9,647 nt of DNA from JAWVZB01 sp033722375. GTDB lineage: Bacteria; Actinomycetota; Nitriliruptoria; Nitriliruptorales; Nitriliruptoraceae. The notes under the pieces are model-generated. The model did not search any database, was not told the DNA's origin, and worked only from the letters and a program-made list of their open reading frames with translations. The position numbers and the translations under genes were made by a program. Of the stretch, positions 1 to 5,880 are shown one piece after another (within the stretch, counting starts at the first letter, position 1; each line of letters starts with the position of its first letter). Where the stretch lies: contig JAWVZB010000109.1 in NCBI GenBank assembly GCA_033722375.1, positions 1 through 9,647 on the forward strand, written 5' to 3'.

Positions 1-210
1 CACCCCACCCCCCACGGTGGGGCCCCAACCCTGCCCCCAGACCGCCAACACCGGCCACAGAGGCCGGCCGGCCGCCCCAGACCTGCAAGACCCAACCGGA
101 CCAGCAGCACCGGACCGGACGGGAGCTCTTTGACAACTGGATAGCGAAGAGATGACAGCGGCGGTCCGCACGATGCGGTGCGCGTTCGGCCCCTCAGGCC
201 CATGGGCGTA

Positions 211-240
211 CCCGAACCACCGCTGTCTGCCCCGAACCAC
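211..240. repeat. 10-bp direct repeat, 20-bp period
   Basis: The sequence CCCGAACCAC occurs at 211-220 and again at 231-240. The copies start 20 bp apart, about two turns of DNA. They lie upstream of the candidate promoter of the first acyl-CoA dehydrogenase gene. The spacing would suit a dimeric regulator, but two copies in GC-rich DNA may be chance. Confidence 0.4.
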
Positions 241-266
241 GCGGCTCCATGGCTGGGCGCGGGCTC

Positions 267-296
267 TACCCTCGTCGCTCGACCACACGCGGAGGA
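267..296 (+). promoter_or_regulatory. candidate -10 box and ribosome binding site for the 302 start
   Basis: TACCCT at 267-272 fits the actinobacterial TANNNT -10 pattern. GGAGGA at 291-296 is a strong Shine-Dalgarno sequence ending 5 nt before the GTG at 302. No clear -35 box is visible. The arrangement would put transcription start near 279, downstream of the ATG at 152, which supports the GTG start. The ribosome binding site is much firmer than the -10 call. Confidence 0.45.
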
Positions 297-301
297 AGCC
301 C

Positions 302-1450
302 GTGAGCCTGTCGTTCTCGCTCTCCCCCGAGCAGGAGGAGTTCAAGAAGGTCGTGCGGCGCTTCGCCGAGGACGTCATCGACCCCGTCGCCGACGAGATC
401 AACGCCAACAAGACGTTCCCGACCGACATCGTCAAGCAGATGGGGGAGATGGGGCTGTTCGGGATCCCCTTCCCCGAGCAGTACGGGGGGATGGGCGGCG
501 ACTTCCTGAGTCTGTGCCTCGCGATCGAGGAGCTCGGGCGGGTCGACCAGTCGCTCGGCATCACCCTCGAAGCTGGCGTCGGGCTCGGGGCGGTCCCCAT
601 CCACGAGTACGGCACCGAGGAACAGAAGCAGCGCTGGCTGCCCGAGCTCTGTCGGGGCGAGAAGATCGCCGGCTTCGGTCTGACCGAGCCCGGCGGCGGG
701 TCCGACAACTGGGGGGCGACCCGCACCAAGGCGGAGCTCGTCGACGGCGAGTGGGTCCTCAACGGCAACAAGGTGTTCATCACCAACGTCGGCACCGAGA
801 TGAGCTCGCTCTGCACCGTCACCGCGTGGACCGACGATCAGGAGATGTCGGCGATCGTGGTGCCGGTGGACACCGACGGGTTCGAGGTTCAGCCTCCGTA
901 CCGCAAGGTCGGCTGGCACGCCTCCGACACCCGCGAGATCGTCCTCGACGACGTTCGGGTCCCCGAGGACCACCTGCTGGGGGAGCGGGGCGCGGGCTTC
1001 CGCCAGTTCCTCGCGACCCTCGACGACGGGCGCATCGCCATCTCGGCCCTCGCGGTCGGCCTGATCCAGGGCTGTGTCGATGAGTGTGTGCGGTACGCCA
1101 ACGAACGCGAGGCGTTCGGCGAGCCGATCGGCAAGCACCAGGCGGTCGCATTCAAGATCGCCGACATGGAGGTCGCCGCGCAGACCGCGCGCTACATGTA
1201 CTACAACGCCGCGTGGCGCAAGGCGGAGGGGCTGCCCTACAAGAAGGAAGCCTCGATCGCGAAGCTGTACTCCTCCGAGCGCGCCGTCGAGGTCGCCCGT
1301 CAGGCTTGCCAGGTGTTCGGCGGGTACGGGTTCATGACCGAGTTCCGTGTCAGCCGCTTCTACCAGGACGCCAAGATCCTCGAGGTCGGGGAGGGGACCT
1401 CCGAGATCCAGCGGATCCTGATCTCGCGTGACCTCGGTGTGGGGACCTGA
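302..1450 (+). CDS. acyl-CoA dehydrogenase (FAD-dependent)
   Basis: This soluble flavoenzyme is expected to introduce an alpha,beta double bond into an acyl-CoA and pass electrons to an electron-transfer flavoprotein in fatty-acid or branched-chain acid degradation. The 382-aa length is typical of the short-chain/medium-chain acyl-CoA dehydrogenase family. Visible features: an N-terminal helical domain (about 5-120); a FAD/substrate signature around 125-140 containing LTEPGGGSD; a middle beta domain; and a C-terminal helical domain with QVFGGYGFMTEF at 337-348. Glu364, in EGTSEIQ, sits where medium-chain dehydrogenases carry the catalytic base. The GTG at 302 is chosen because GGAGGA lies 5 nt upstream and family similarity starts there (MSLSFSLSPEQ). 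An in-frame ATG at 152 would add 50 unconserved residues. The next gene starts 5 nt after the stop, so co-transcription is likely. Substrate chain length cannot be read from the sequence. Confidence 0.95.
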   Translation: MSLSFSLSPEQEEFKKVVRRFAEDVIDPVADEINANKTFPTDIVKQMGEMGLFGIPFPEQYGGMGGDFLSLCLAIEELGRVDQSLGITLEAGVGLGAVPIHEYGTEEQKQRWLPELCRGEKIAGFGLTEPGGGSDNWGATRTKAELVDGEWVLNGNKVFITNVGTEMSSLCTVTAWTDDQEMSAIVVPVDTDGFEVQPPYRKVGWHASDTREIVLDDVRVPEDHLLGERGAGFRQFLATLDDGRIAISALAVGLIQGCVDECVRYANEREAFGEPIGKHQAVAFKIADMEVAAQTARYMYYNAAWRKAEGLPYKKEASIAKLYSSERAVEVARQACQVFGGYGFMTEFRVSRFYQDAKILEVGEGTSEIQRILISRDLGVGT

Positions 1451-1455
1451 CCAGG

Positions 1456-2247
1456 ATGGCTGAGCGCTACACCTCCCGGATCGCCCTCGTCCTCGACGAG
1501 CAGGTCGACGACGTCGGCAGCGTCGTCGAGGATGCACGGGCGGCCGGCGACGTGGACCGGGCAGCCGCGGTGCAGGACGGCGCCGAGGCCCAGGAGGTCC
1601 ACTGGGGCGGCCGCATGCAGAAGGCCGTCGTCCGTCGCGTCACCGACGAGCAGGACGGCGCCCCGCTGCTCCGCACCGAGGCCTACATCGGCGACCAAGG
1701 ACTCACCGAAGGGATGCGGCGTCAAGCCCAGCTCCTCCAGGGCCTGTCACGGCAGGTCGACGGAGTGGTGGCGGTCCGGGACCTGTCGGCGATGGTGGAC
1801 CGCGACGAGGCGTGGATGAACCGGCTCGCGGTCGGGGCGGTCGAGCTCGAGGACGCCATCACCGTCCATGCCCAGGGCGAGGGAGTGTGGTGGGTCTTCA
1901 CCCACGGCGCTGCACGGTTCGACATCCCCGACCTCGAGCTCTACGGACTCAACCGGTCACAGGTCGAGGGCGGCAAGGACCTGCTCCGTCACGTCCACCG
2001 GCAGCTGCTCGACCGCGGGCTCGGTGGGCCCACGACCCTGCCGTCCGGCGACGAGATCTATCCCGTGCCGGTGCTCGAAGCCTGGTCCCACCTCAACCTC
2101 GACTGGCCCGGCGTGGGGAAGGCAGGCCAGGACCGCGGGCCGGGCCTGGATGGCCCCCGCGCCACCCTGTCACTCCTTCACAAGCCACGGTTCGGCCGGT
2201 ACAAGAAGGACTTCGAGGGTGTCATCGAGCGCATCGAGAAGTCGTGA
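1456..2247 (+). CDS. hypothetical protein, 263 aa, soluble
   Basis: I do not recognise this protein. It has no signal peptide and no membrane segment, and it is rich in acidic residues and arginine. Residues 10-130 look mostly helical and charged. A more conserved-looking core runs from about 135 to 185, with VWWVFTHGAARFD followed by IPDLELYGLNRS and a helix. A segment around 195-220 has GDEIYPVPVLEAW, and a basic tail follows (RFGRYKKDF). The core has the look of a compact alpha/beta domain, but I cannot name a family. It begins 5 nt after the acyl-CoA dehydrogenase stop with only a weak ribosome binding site. Its stop overlaps the start of the next gene (GTGA), so translation of the three genes is probably coupled. 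Reality as a gene is supported by strong GC3 bias over the whole frame and tight packing. Confidence 0.83.
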   Translation: MAERYTSRIALVLDEQVDDVGSVVEDARAAGDVDRAAAVQDGAEAQEVHWGGRMQKAVVRRVTDEQDGAPLLRTEAYIGDQGLTEGMRRQAQLLQGLSRQVDGVVAVRDLSAMVDRDEAWMNRLAVGAVELEDAITVHAQGEGVWWVFTHGAARFDIPDLELYGLNRSQVEGGKDLLRHVHRQLLDRGLGGPTTLPSGDEIYPVPVLEAWSHLNLDWPGVGKAGQDRGPGLDGPRATLSLLHKPRFGRYKKDFEGVIERIEKS

Positions 2248-2624
2248 GCGCATCTGCACCGCAGGCGAAGGCCGGCCTCCAGTGGGACGACCGCTTGTTC
2301 GAGGAGGTGTGGGAGCGGCACCTCAACGTCGCCGAGCGGCACGGGATCGCGATGCGGGTGCTCCGGCGACAGCTCCCCGACGAGATCTTCGAGGCCCGCG
2401 TGGCGACCGAGTTGTCTCGACAGTGGCGCCGCCGGGCCCGCAATCTCGCCGTCTTGTACATGCTGTGGACGATCTTCTGGGCGGCGCTCACCTGGAAGGC
2501 GTGGGACGCCCGCGGCATGGTGTCCGGCCTGACGGTGAGCTGCGTCCTGGTCGGCGTTGCTGCCGTCGCCGTGTGCTTCGGCCTCCGGCGGTACCTGCGC
2601 GACTACTCCCGTCGGTATCCGTAG
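2244..2624 (+). CDS. small hypothetical membrane protein, two helices
   Basis: This 126-aa protein matches no family I recognise. Residues 1-62 are soluble and charged (WDDRLFEEVWERHLN and a basic RQWRRRAR stretch just before the membrane). Two hydrophobic segments follow, about 67-86 and 92-114, separated by a short WKAWDARG turn. A basic tail ends the chain (RRYLRDYSRRYP). The Arg-rich flanks at both ends predict that the N- and C-termini face the cytoplasm, giving a helical hairpin in the membrane. The GTG at 2244 is chosen because it overlaps the upstream stop by 4 bp, a classic translational-coupling arrangement. The frame is open further upstream, but that part is a shadow of the preceding gene. 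It converges on the minus-strand PhoU/TrkA-C gene with a 34-bp gap. It may act with the 263-aa protein upstream, by position only. Confidence 0.78.
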   Translation: MSASAPQAKAGLQWDDRLFEEVWERHLNVAERHGIAMRVLRRQLPDEIFEARVATELSRQWRRRARNLAVLYMLWTIFWAALTWKAWDARGMVSGLTVSCVLVGVAAVAVCFGLRRYLRDYSRRYP

Positions 2625-2658
2625 ATCAACATCCGTAGGCGCACCTCGCGCGGCGGCG

Positions 2659-3885
2659 TCAGGCCAGCTCGGCCTCGGGTTCGGTCCAGCCCGACTCCTC
2701 GTCCTCGGGGCGGTCGTCACCGGTCCACTCGCGGAGGCGGGGCGCGCCCTCCTCGGGGCCGATGGCGAGCAGCCGGTCGCCGGCCTGGAGCCGCTTCGTG
2801 GAACGCGGCCGGTAGATCCACCGTTCTGCTCGCTCGATCGCCAGCACCTCCATGCCCGTCTGGGTGTGGATGCCGAGCTCCCCGAGGGTCTTGCCCTCGG
2901 CCTCGGAACCCTCGGCCACGAGTGCATCCGCAACGATCTCGTCCGCCTCGCTCAGGGCCTGTGCGATGACGGGGTGGGGAGCATCCTCCGTCTCGATGAC
3001 CCGGGTCATCGACTGGGCGGAGTCGACGATCCGCTCGGACGCGGCGGCAAGGTGCAACAACCCCCGCAGATCCTCCGGATCGTCCATCTCCGACGCGGCC
3101 CGGAGGACCCACCGCTCGAGGCCGTGGTACAGGTCGTCGGAGTTGTCCTCGATCCGGCTGACCTCGACGGCCAGGTTGATGTCCCGCAACAGGATCGCGG
3201 AGTAGGCCAGACCGACCGCCACCTCGGACGCGTTCTTGAGCTCGACGACCAGGTCCACGGCGCGGTCGAGGTTGCTGAGCTTGGGGTCCTCGACCGGTGG
3301 CGGCAGCGAATGCGGCGTGCCGCCGGCCAGCTCACGGACCAGGTCCACGCCTTCGGGCGGTCCCTGGAGGAACAGCACGTCCCCTTCGCGGAGGATCTCC
3401 TCGCCGTCGGGACCGTAGATCCAGTCGATGTCGCGGCGGATCGCGATCACCCACATGCCCGTCCGGGCGGGGAACTCGAGCTCGCCGAGGGACCGGCCGT
3501 CGAGGTCGTTCTCCTCGCGGATCCGCACGCGAGCCGTGGTCTCGGTCGCGTGCCGGAGGTCGTCGCGGAGCTCGGTCGGGACCCCGAGGTTCTTCAGGAC
3601 CACCCGGGCGATGTCCTCGGCCGAGTCGGCGATGCCCTCGATCGACACCGCGAGCGACAGCACCCCGGCCAGTTGCTCGGCGTCATCGGGCGTGCGGGCA
3701 GCGAGCATGCACACCGCCCGCAGATCGACCAGGAGGTCGTCCACCTGTGCCTCGAGGCTCAACACCTCCCGGGCGAGGTCCTCGTCCCCGAAGAAGATCG
3801 CCGCGTAGGCGAGGTCGACCATGAGCTCGGCCGCGTCCTTCGCTCCGACGAGCAGTTCCTTGACGGTGCGGCGTCGCTCTCTCAT
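2659..3885 (-). CDS. tandem PhoU-like/TrkA-C domain protein, likely Mg2+ transport regulator
   Basis: This 408-aa soluble protein is an internal duplication. Each half has a PhoU-like helical domain followed by a TrkA-C (RCK_C) domain: PhoU 1 at about 5-112, TrkA-C 1 at about 118-188, PhoU 2 at about 206-312 and TrkA-C 2 at about 318-388. The halves align visibly: LAYAAIFFGDEDLAREV against LAYSAILLRDINLAVEV, and GRSLGELEFPARTGM against GKTLGELGIHTQTGM. TrkA-C domains bind small ligands in cation channels and transporters. Similar PhoU/TrkA-C proteins are commonly found beside MgtE-type genes in archaea and actinobacteria, so a gating or sensing role for the adjacent transporter is a reasonable inference. 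The C-terminus (390-408) is acidic and probably disordered. The ATG at 3885 leaves a 16-nt gap after the transporter stop. A TTG at 3909 would add 8 residues and overlap the transporter by 8 bp. The pair is almost certainly one operon. Confidence 0.9.
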   Translation of the reverse strand: MRERRRTVKELLVGAKDAAELMVDLAYAAIFFGDEDLAREVLSLEAQVDDLLVDLRAVCMLAARTPDDAEQLAGVLSLAVSIEGIADSAEDIARVVLKNLGVPTELRDDLRHATETTARVRIREENDLDGRSLGELEFPARTGMWVIAIRRDIDWIYGPDGEEILREGDVLFLQGPPEGVDLVRELAGGTPHSLPPPVEDPKLSNLDRAVDLVVELKNASEVAVGLAYSAILLRDINLAVEVSRIEDNSDDLYHGLERWVLRAASEMDDPEDLRGLLHLAAASERIVDSAQSMTRVIETEDAPHPVIAQALSEADEIVADALVAEGSEAEGKTLGELGIHTQTGMEVLAIERAERWIYRPRSTKRLQAGDRLLAIGPEEGAPRLREWTGDDRPEDEESGWTEPEAELA

Positions 3886-3901
3886 GACGCTGTTCTCATG
3901 T

Positions 3902-5188
3902 TCATCCAACTCCCAGGATGGCCAGGGCCGCCACGAGACACAACATCCCGAGGAAGTCCATGACCGATGTGACGATCGGGATCGCGTGGTTGTCGGGATC
4001 CAGACCGAAGCGGTAGGTGGCGGCCGATGCGGCGTACGACACGGCCGCGAGCAGGGTGGTGCCCATCATCCCGCCGATGAGTGTCACGCCGATCAGGTCG
4101 GTAAGACTCGGTGACTCGACCCCGAGCAGTGCTGCGGCCACGCGTGTCCCGACCGCTACCACCACGAAGATGAAGGCAGCGAACAGGTACGTGACCGAGA
4201 AGTCGAGGGCGGCGAGCTTGGGCGGGAGGACCTTCGGTTCGATCAGCCCGAGGTGAAGCTTCGAGGTGAGTCGGCTCGACAGGATCCCGCCGAGTGAGCC
4301 GAACATCGCAACGAAGGCGGGGAACATCACGAGGAGCGCCGGGATGGTCAGGAACGTCTCGGCCCGGGACTCGAGCACGATGCCCGCCAGGACCGACACG
4401 ACCGCGGCGCCCGACAGGACCGCCGTCGACTCCCGAACGAGGCGGCGGATCTCGGGGCGCGGGTGCAGCCACCCGTAGACCAGCGCAGCCAGCGTCGCGA
4501 CGCTCACCACCACTGCGATCGTCAGCGTCACCCCGCCCCTCATGGCCAGTATCGCGGCGACCAGGAGTGCCGGGATCGCCACCAGGTCGCCGGTGGCGGT
4601 GATGGCTGGCGCACCGACGTCGTCCATGTTCCAACCGCGCGTGTACGCGGCCCGGGCCAGCGACACCGTCACGACGACGAGGAGCAGCGACGCCAGGACC
4701 CCGCCGACGACCGACACGACGACGAGATCCCACAAGGGCACCATGTCGAGCCCGGCGGCGCGTCCGAAGATGGCCGCCGCGAGTGCCGCCTCCAACGAGG
4801 TGACGAGCGTGAGCACCCCCACCGCCTCGAACTGGCGCCACAGGTAGCCGCCGCGGCTCGCGCTGGGCTCGAACTGCCCGGTCAGGATGGCGGTCCCGAG
4901 CCGGGCCCCGAGCGCCCCGAAGGTCGCGCCCCGCATCGCGATGGCGGCCGGGATCAGCACCAGCAGTCCCGGAAGCTCGGCGATGTCCTCTTCGAACCCG
5001 CCGAGGACGATCCCGGCCAGAAGATCCGCGATCGCCGCGACCACGAGTGCGACCAGCCCGCGGGCGAGCGCGACGCGTTCGTGGGTCCAGTACCGAGCGA
5101 CCTCCGTGACCGGCAGGCCGAGACGCCGCAGCAGCCGCATCACCGGGGCCGGGACGGGGCGGGGGAGGCGGCGTCCTTCCTTCGTCAT
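3902..5188 (-). CDS. MgtE/SLC41-type divalent cation transporter, tandem membrane domains only
   Basis: This 428-aa inner-membrane protein probably conducts Mg2+. It contains two copies of the MgtE membrane domain in one chain. Copy 1 covers about 35-240 and copy 2 about 248-428, each with about five hydrophobic segments. The repeats align at IPAAIAMRGATFGALGARL (80-97) and FPAFVAMFGSLGGILSSRL (289-307). They align again at PAITATGDLVAIP (194-206) and PIVTSVMDFLGML (404-416). Asp201 and Asp411 occupy the position of the pore Asp of bacterial MgtE (inference from the T-x2-D motif). Canonical bacterial MgtE has one such domain plus a cytosolic N domain and CBS pair, and works as a dimer. Here those sensor domains are absent and the dimer is fused, as in eukaryotic SLC41. 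The ATG at 5188 is preceded by GGAGG with 6-nt spacing; the longer frame upstream is not conserved-looking. The PhoU/TrkA-C gene follows immediately. Confidence 0.92.
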   Translation of the reverse strand: MTKEGRRLPRPVPAPVMRLLRRLGLPVTEVARYWTHERVALARGLVALVVAAIADLLAGIVLGGFEEDIAELPGLLVLIPAAIAMRGATFGALGARLGTAILTGQFEPSASRGGYLWRQFEAVGVLTLVTSLEAALAAAIFGRAAGLDMVPLWDLVVVSVVGGVLASLLLVVVTVSLARAAYTRGWNMDDVGAPAITATGDLVAIPALLVAAILAMRGGVTLTIAVVVSVATLAALVYGWLHPRPEIRRLVRESTAVLSGAAVVSVLAGIVLESRAETFLTIPALLVMFPAFVAMFGSLGGILSSRLTSKLHLGLIEPKVLPPKLAALDFSVTYLFAAFIFVVVAVGTRVAAALLGVESPSLTDLIGVTLIGGMMGTTLLAAVSYAASAATYRFGLDPDNHAIPIVTSVMDFLGMLCLVAALAILGVG

Positions 5189-5225
5189 CGCCCACCTCCC
5201 TCGGTACCGGCCGATGTCCGCGGCG

Positions 5226-5231
5226 AGACTA
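5226..5231 (-). promoter_or_regulatory. candidate -10 box for the MgtE operon
   Basis: Read on the minus strand the bases are TAGTCT, a TANNNT -10 match about 37 nt upstream of the ATG at 5188. A start site near 5219 would give a leader of about 30 nt that includes the GGAGG ribosome binding site. No recognisable -35 box is present. Confidence 0.35.
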
Positions 5232-5292
5232 CGTCGCCGGCAGCCGATCGGAGCCCAGGGACCATCGGCCCAGGAGGAGGGGCCGTCCCGCC

Positions 5293-5322
5293 CTGACCCC
5301 CTCCCGAGCCCGTTCGTAGCGT
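5293..5322 (+). promoter_or_regulatory. candidate promoter for the CBS-domain gene
   Basis: CTGACC at 5293-5298 resembles a -35 box (TTGAC-like). TAGCGT at 5317-5322 fits the TANNNT -10 pattern, with an 18-nt spacer. It would give a leader of about 75 nt before the ATG at 5406. It lies in the 217-bp divergent intergenic region shared with the MgtE operon, so both directions could respond to one regulator. Confidence 0.35.
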
Positions 5323-5405
5323 CCACGGCAAGGAGGGACGAACCGAGAAGCGGAACGACACACGACCGAGCGAGACAGGTCGACACCAACGCTGAGGAGG
5401 ACGAG

Positions 5406-5825
5406 ATGCTCGAGGTACGTCTGGACGACCCGATCCGACTGCTGGTTCAGGGCCCGGTGGTCGAGGCCCCCGGGCTCATGACGCTCCGCAAGGCCGCGGC
5501 CCGACTCTGCGACCACTGGATGGGCGCGCTTCTCATCAACGGTCTCGTTGGTGTCGAGGGGATCCTCACCGAGCGCGACATCCTGTGGGCGGTCTCCGAC
5601 GGTGTCGACCTCGACCAGGAGCGCGTGCGTGCCTACATGACCGACGAACTCGAGATCGTCGACGGCGACACCCCGGTCCGAGCCGTGGGGGAGATCATGC
5701 TCCGTGACGAGATCCGTCACGTCCTCGTCAGTGGCGACGACGGCGAGATCGTCGGCGTCGTGTCGATCCGGGACGTACTGGCGGTCGCGCTGCTGCTGCC
5801 ATCGGACGCGGGCGCGCCCCTGTGA
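5406..5825 (+). CDS. stand-alone CBS-pair protein
   Basis: This 139-aa cytosolic protein is almost entirely one Bateman module. CBS motif 1 spans about 8-66 and ends in the hallmark GILTERDILWAV. CBS motif 2 spans about 76-130 and ends in GVVSIRDVLAVAL. CBS pairs typically bind adenosine nucleotides or Mg2+ and regulate a partner protein. No catalytic domain is attached. The ATG at 5406 has GAGGAGG at 5394-5400 with a 5-nt spacer, so the start is firm, although the frame is open much further upstream. The gene is divergent from the MgtE-type transporter gene, which lacks the CBS pair found inside canonical MgtE. The CBS protein may supply that sensing function in trans; this is inference only. 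Such small CBS proteins are also common stand-alone stress or redox sensors. Confidence 0.9.
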   Translation: MLEVRLDDPIRLLVQGPVVEAPGLMTLRKAAARLCDHWMGALLINGLVGVEGILTERDILWAVSDGVDLDQERVRAYMTDELEIVDGDTPVRAVGEIMLRDEIRHVLVSGDDGEIVGVVSIRDVLAVALLLPSDAGAPL

Positions 5826-5868
5826 CCTTCCGGCCGCCCCCATCGGGAACCCGGGAGGACGGCTGGCC

Positions 5869-5874
5869 TAGGCT
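5869..5874 (+). promoter_or_regulatory. candidate -10 box of a leaderless transcript
   Basis: TAGGCT (TANNNT) ends 6 nt before the ATG at 5881, and there is no convincing ribosome binding site at normal spacing. The nearest purine-rich run, GGGAGG, is more than 20 nt upstream. This spacing is what leaderless actinobacterial genes show, with transcription starting at the A of the ATG. The box lies within the short palindrome GCCTAGGC (5866-5873). Confidence 0.4.
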
Positions 5875-5880
5875 CACGCC

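Larger units (their letters stand above)
1..301. other. gene-free left-edge region with hairpin and short repeats
   Basis: No gene can be supported here. The first 120 bases are rich in C and A and poor in T on the plus strand. All three plus frames stay open from the left edge and close at 131-133 (TGA), 142-144 (TAG) or 153-155 (TGA). The stretch could therefore be the 3' end of a gene entering from the left, but the short proline- and threonine-rich translations match nothing I recognise. A perfect inverted repeat sits at 51-67 (CCGGCC, 5-nt loop, GGCCGG) and a second at 166-178 (CCGCA, CGA loop, TGCGG). Neither is followed by a T tract. TTGACA at 130-135 resembles a -35 box but has no good -10 at the right spacing. 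The dehydrogenase frame is open back to an ATG at 152, but that extension lacks the conservation of the family. Confidence 0.4.

Noticed and set aside
51..67. Inverted repeat as an intrinsic terminator of an upstream gene
   Set aside because: It has no T tract and no confirmed upstream gene, so it is only described as part of the left-edge region.
152..301. N-terminal extension of the first dehydrogenase from ATG 152
   Set aside because: The extra 50 residues do not look like the family, and GGAGGA lies just before the GTG at 302.
266..1537. Minus-strand open frame opposite the first acyl-CoA dehydrogenase
   Set aside because: It is an antisense shadow. The plus strand carries the acyl-CoA dehydrogenase signatures.
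2557..3963. Plus-strand open frame (468 codons) opposite the PhoU/TrkA-C gene
   Set aside because: It is an antisense shadow. The minus-strand frame has an internal duplication with recognisable domains.
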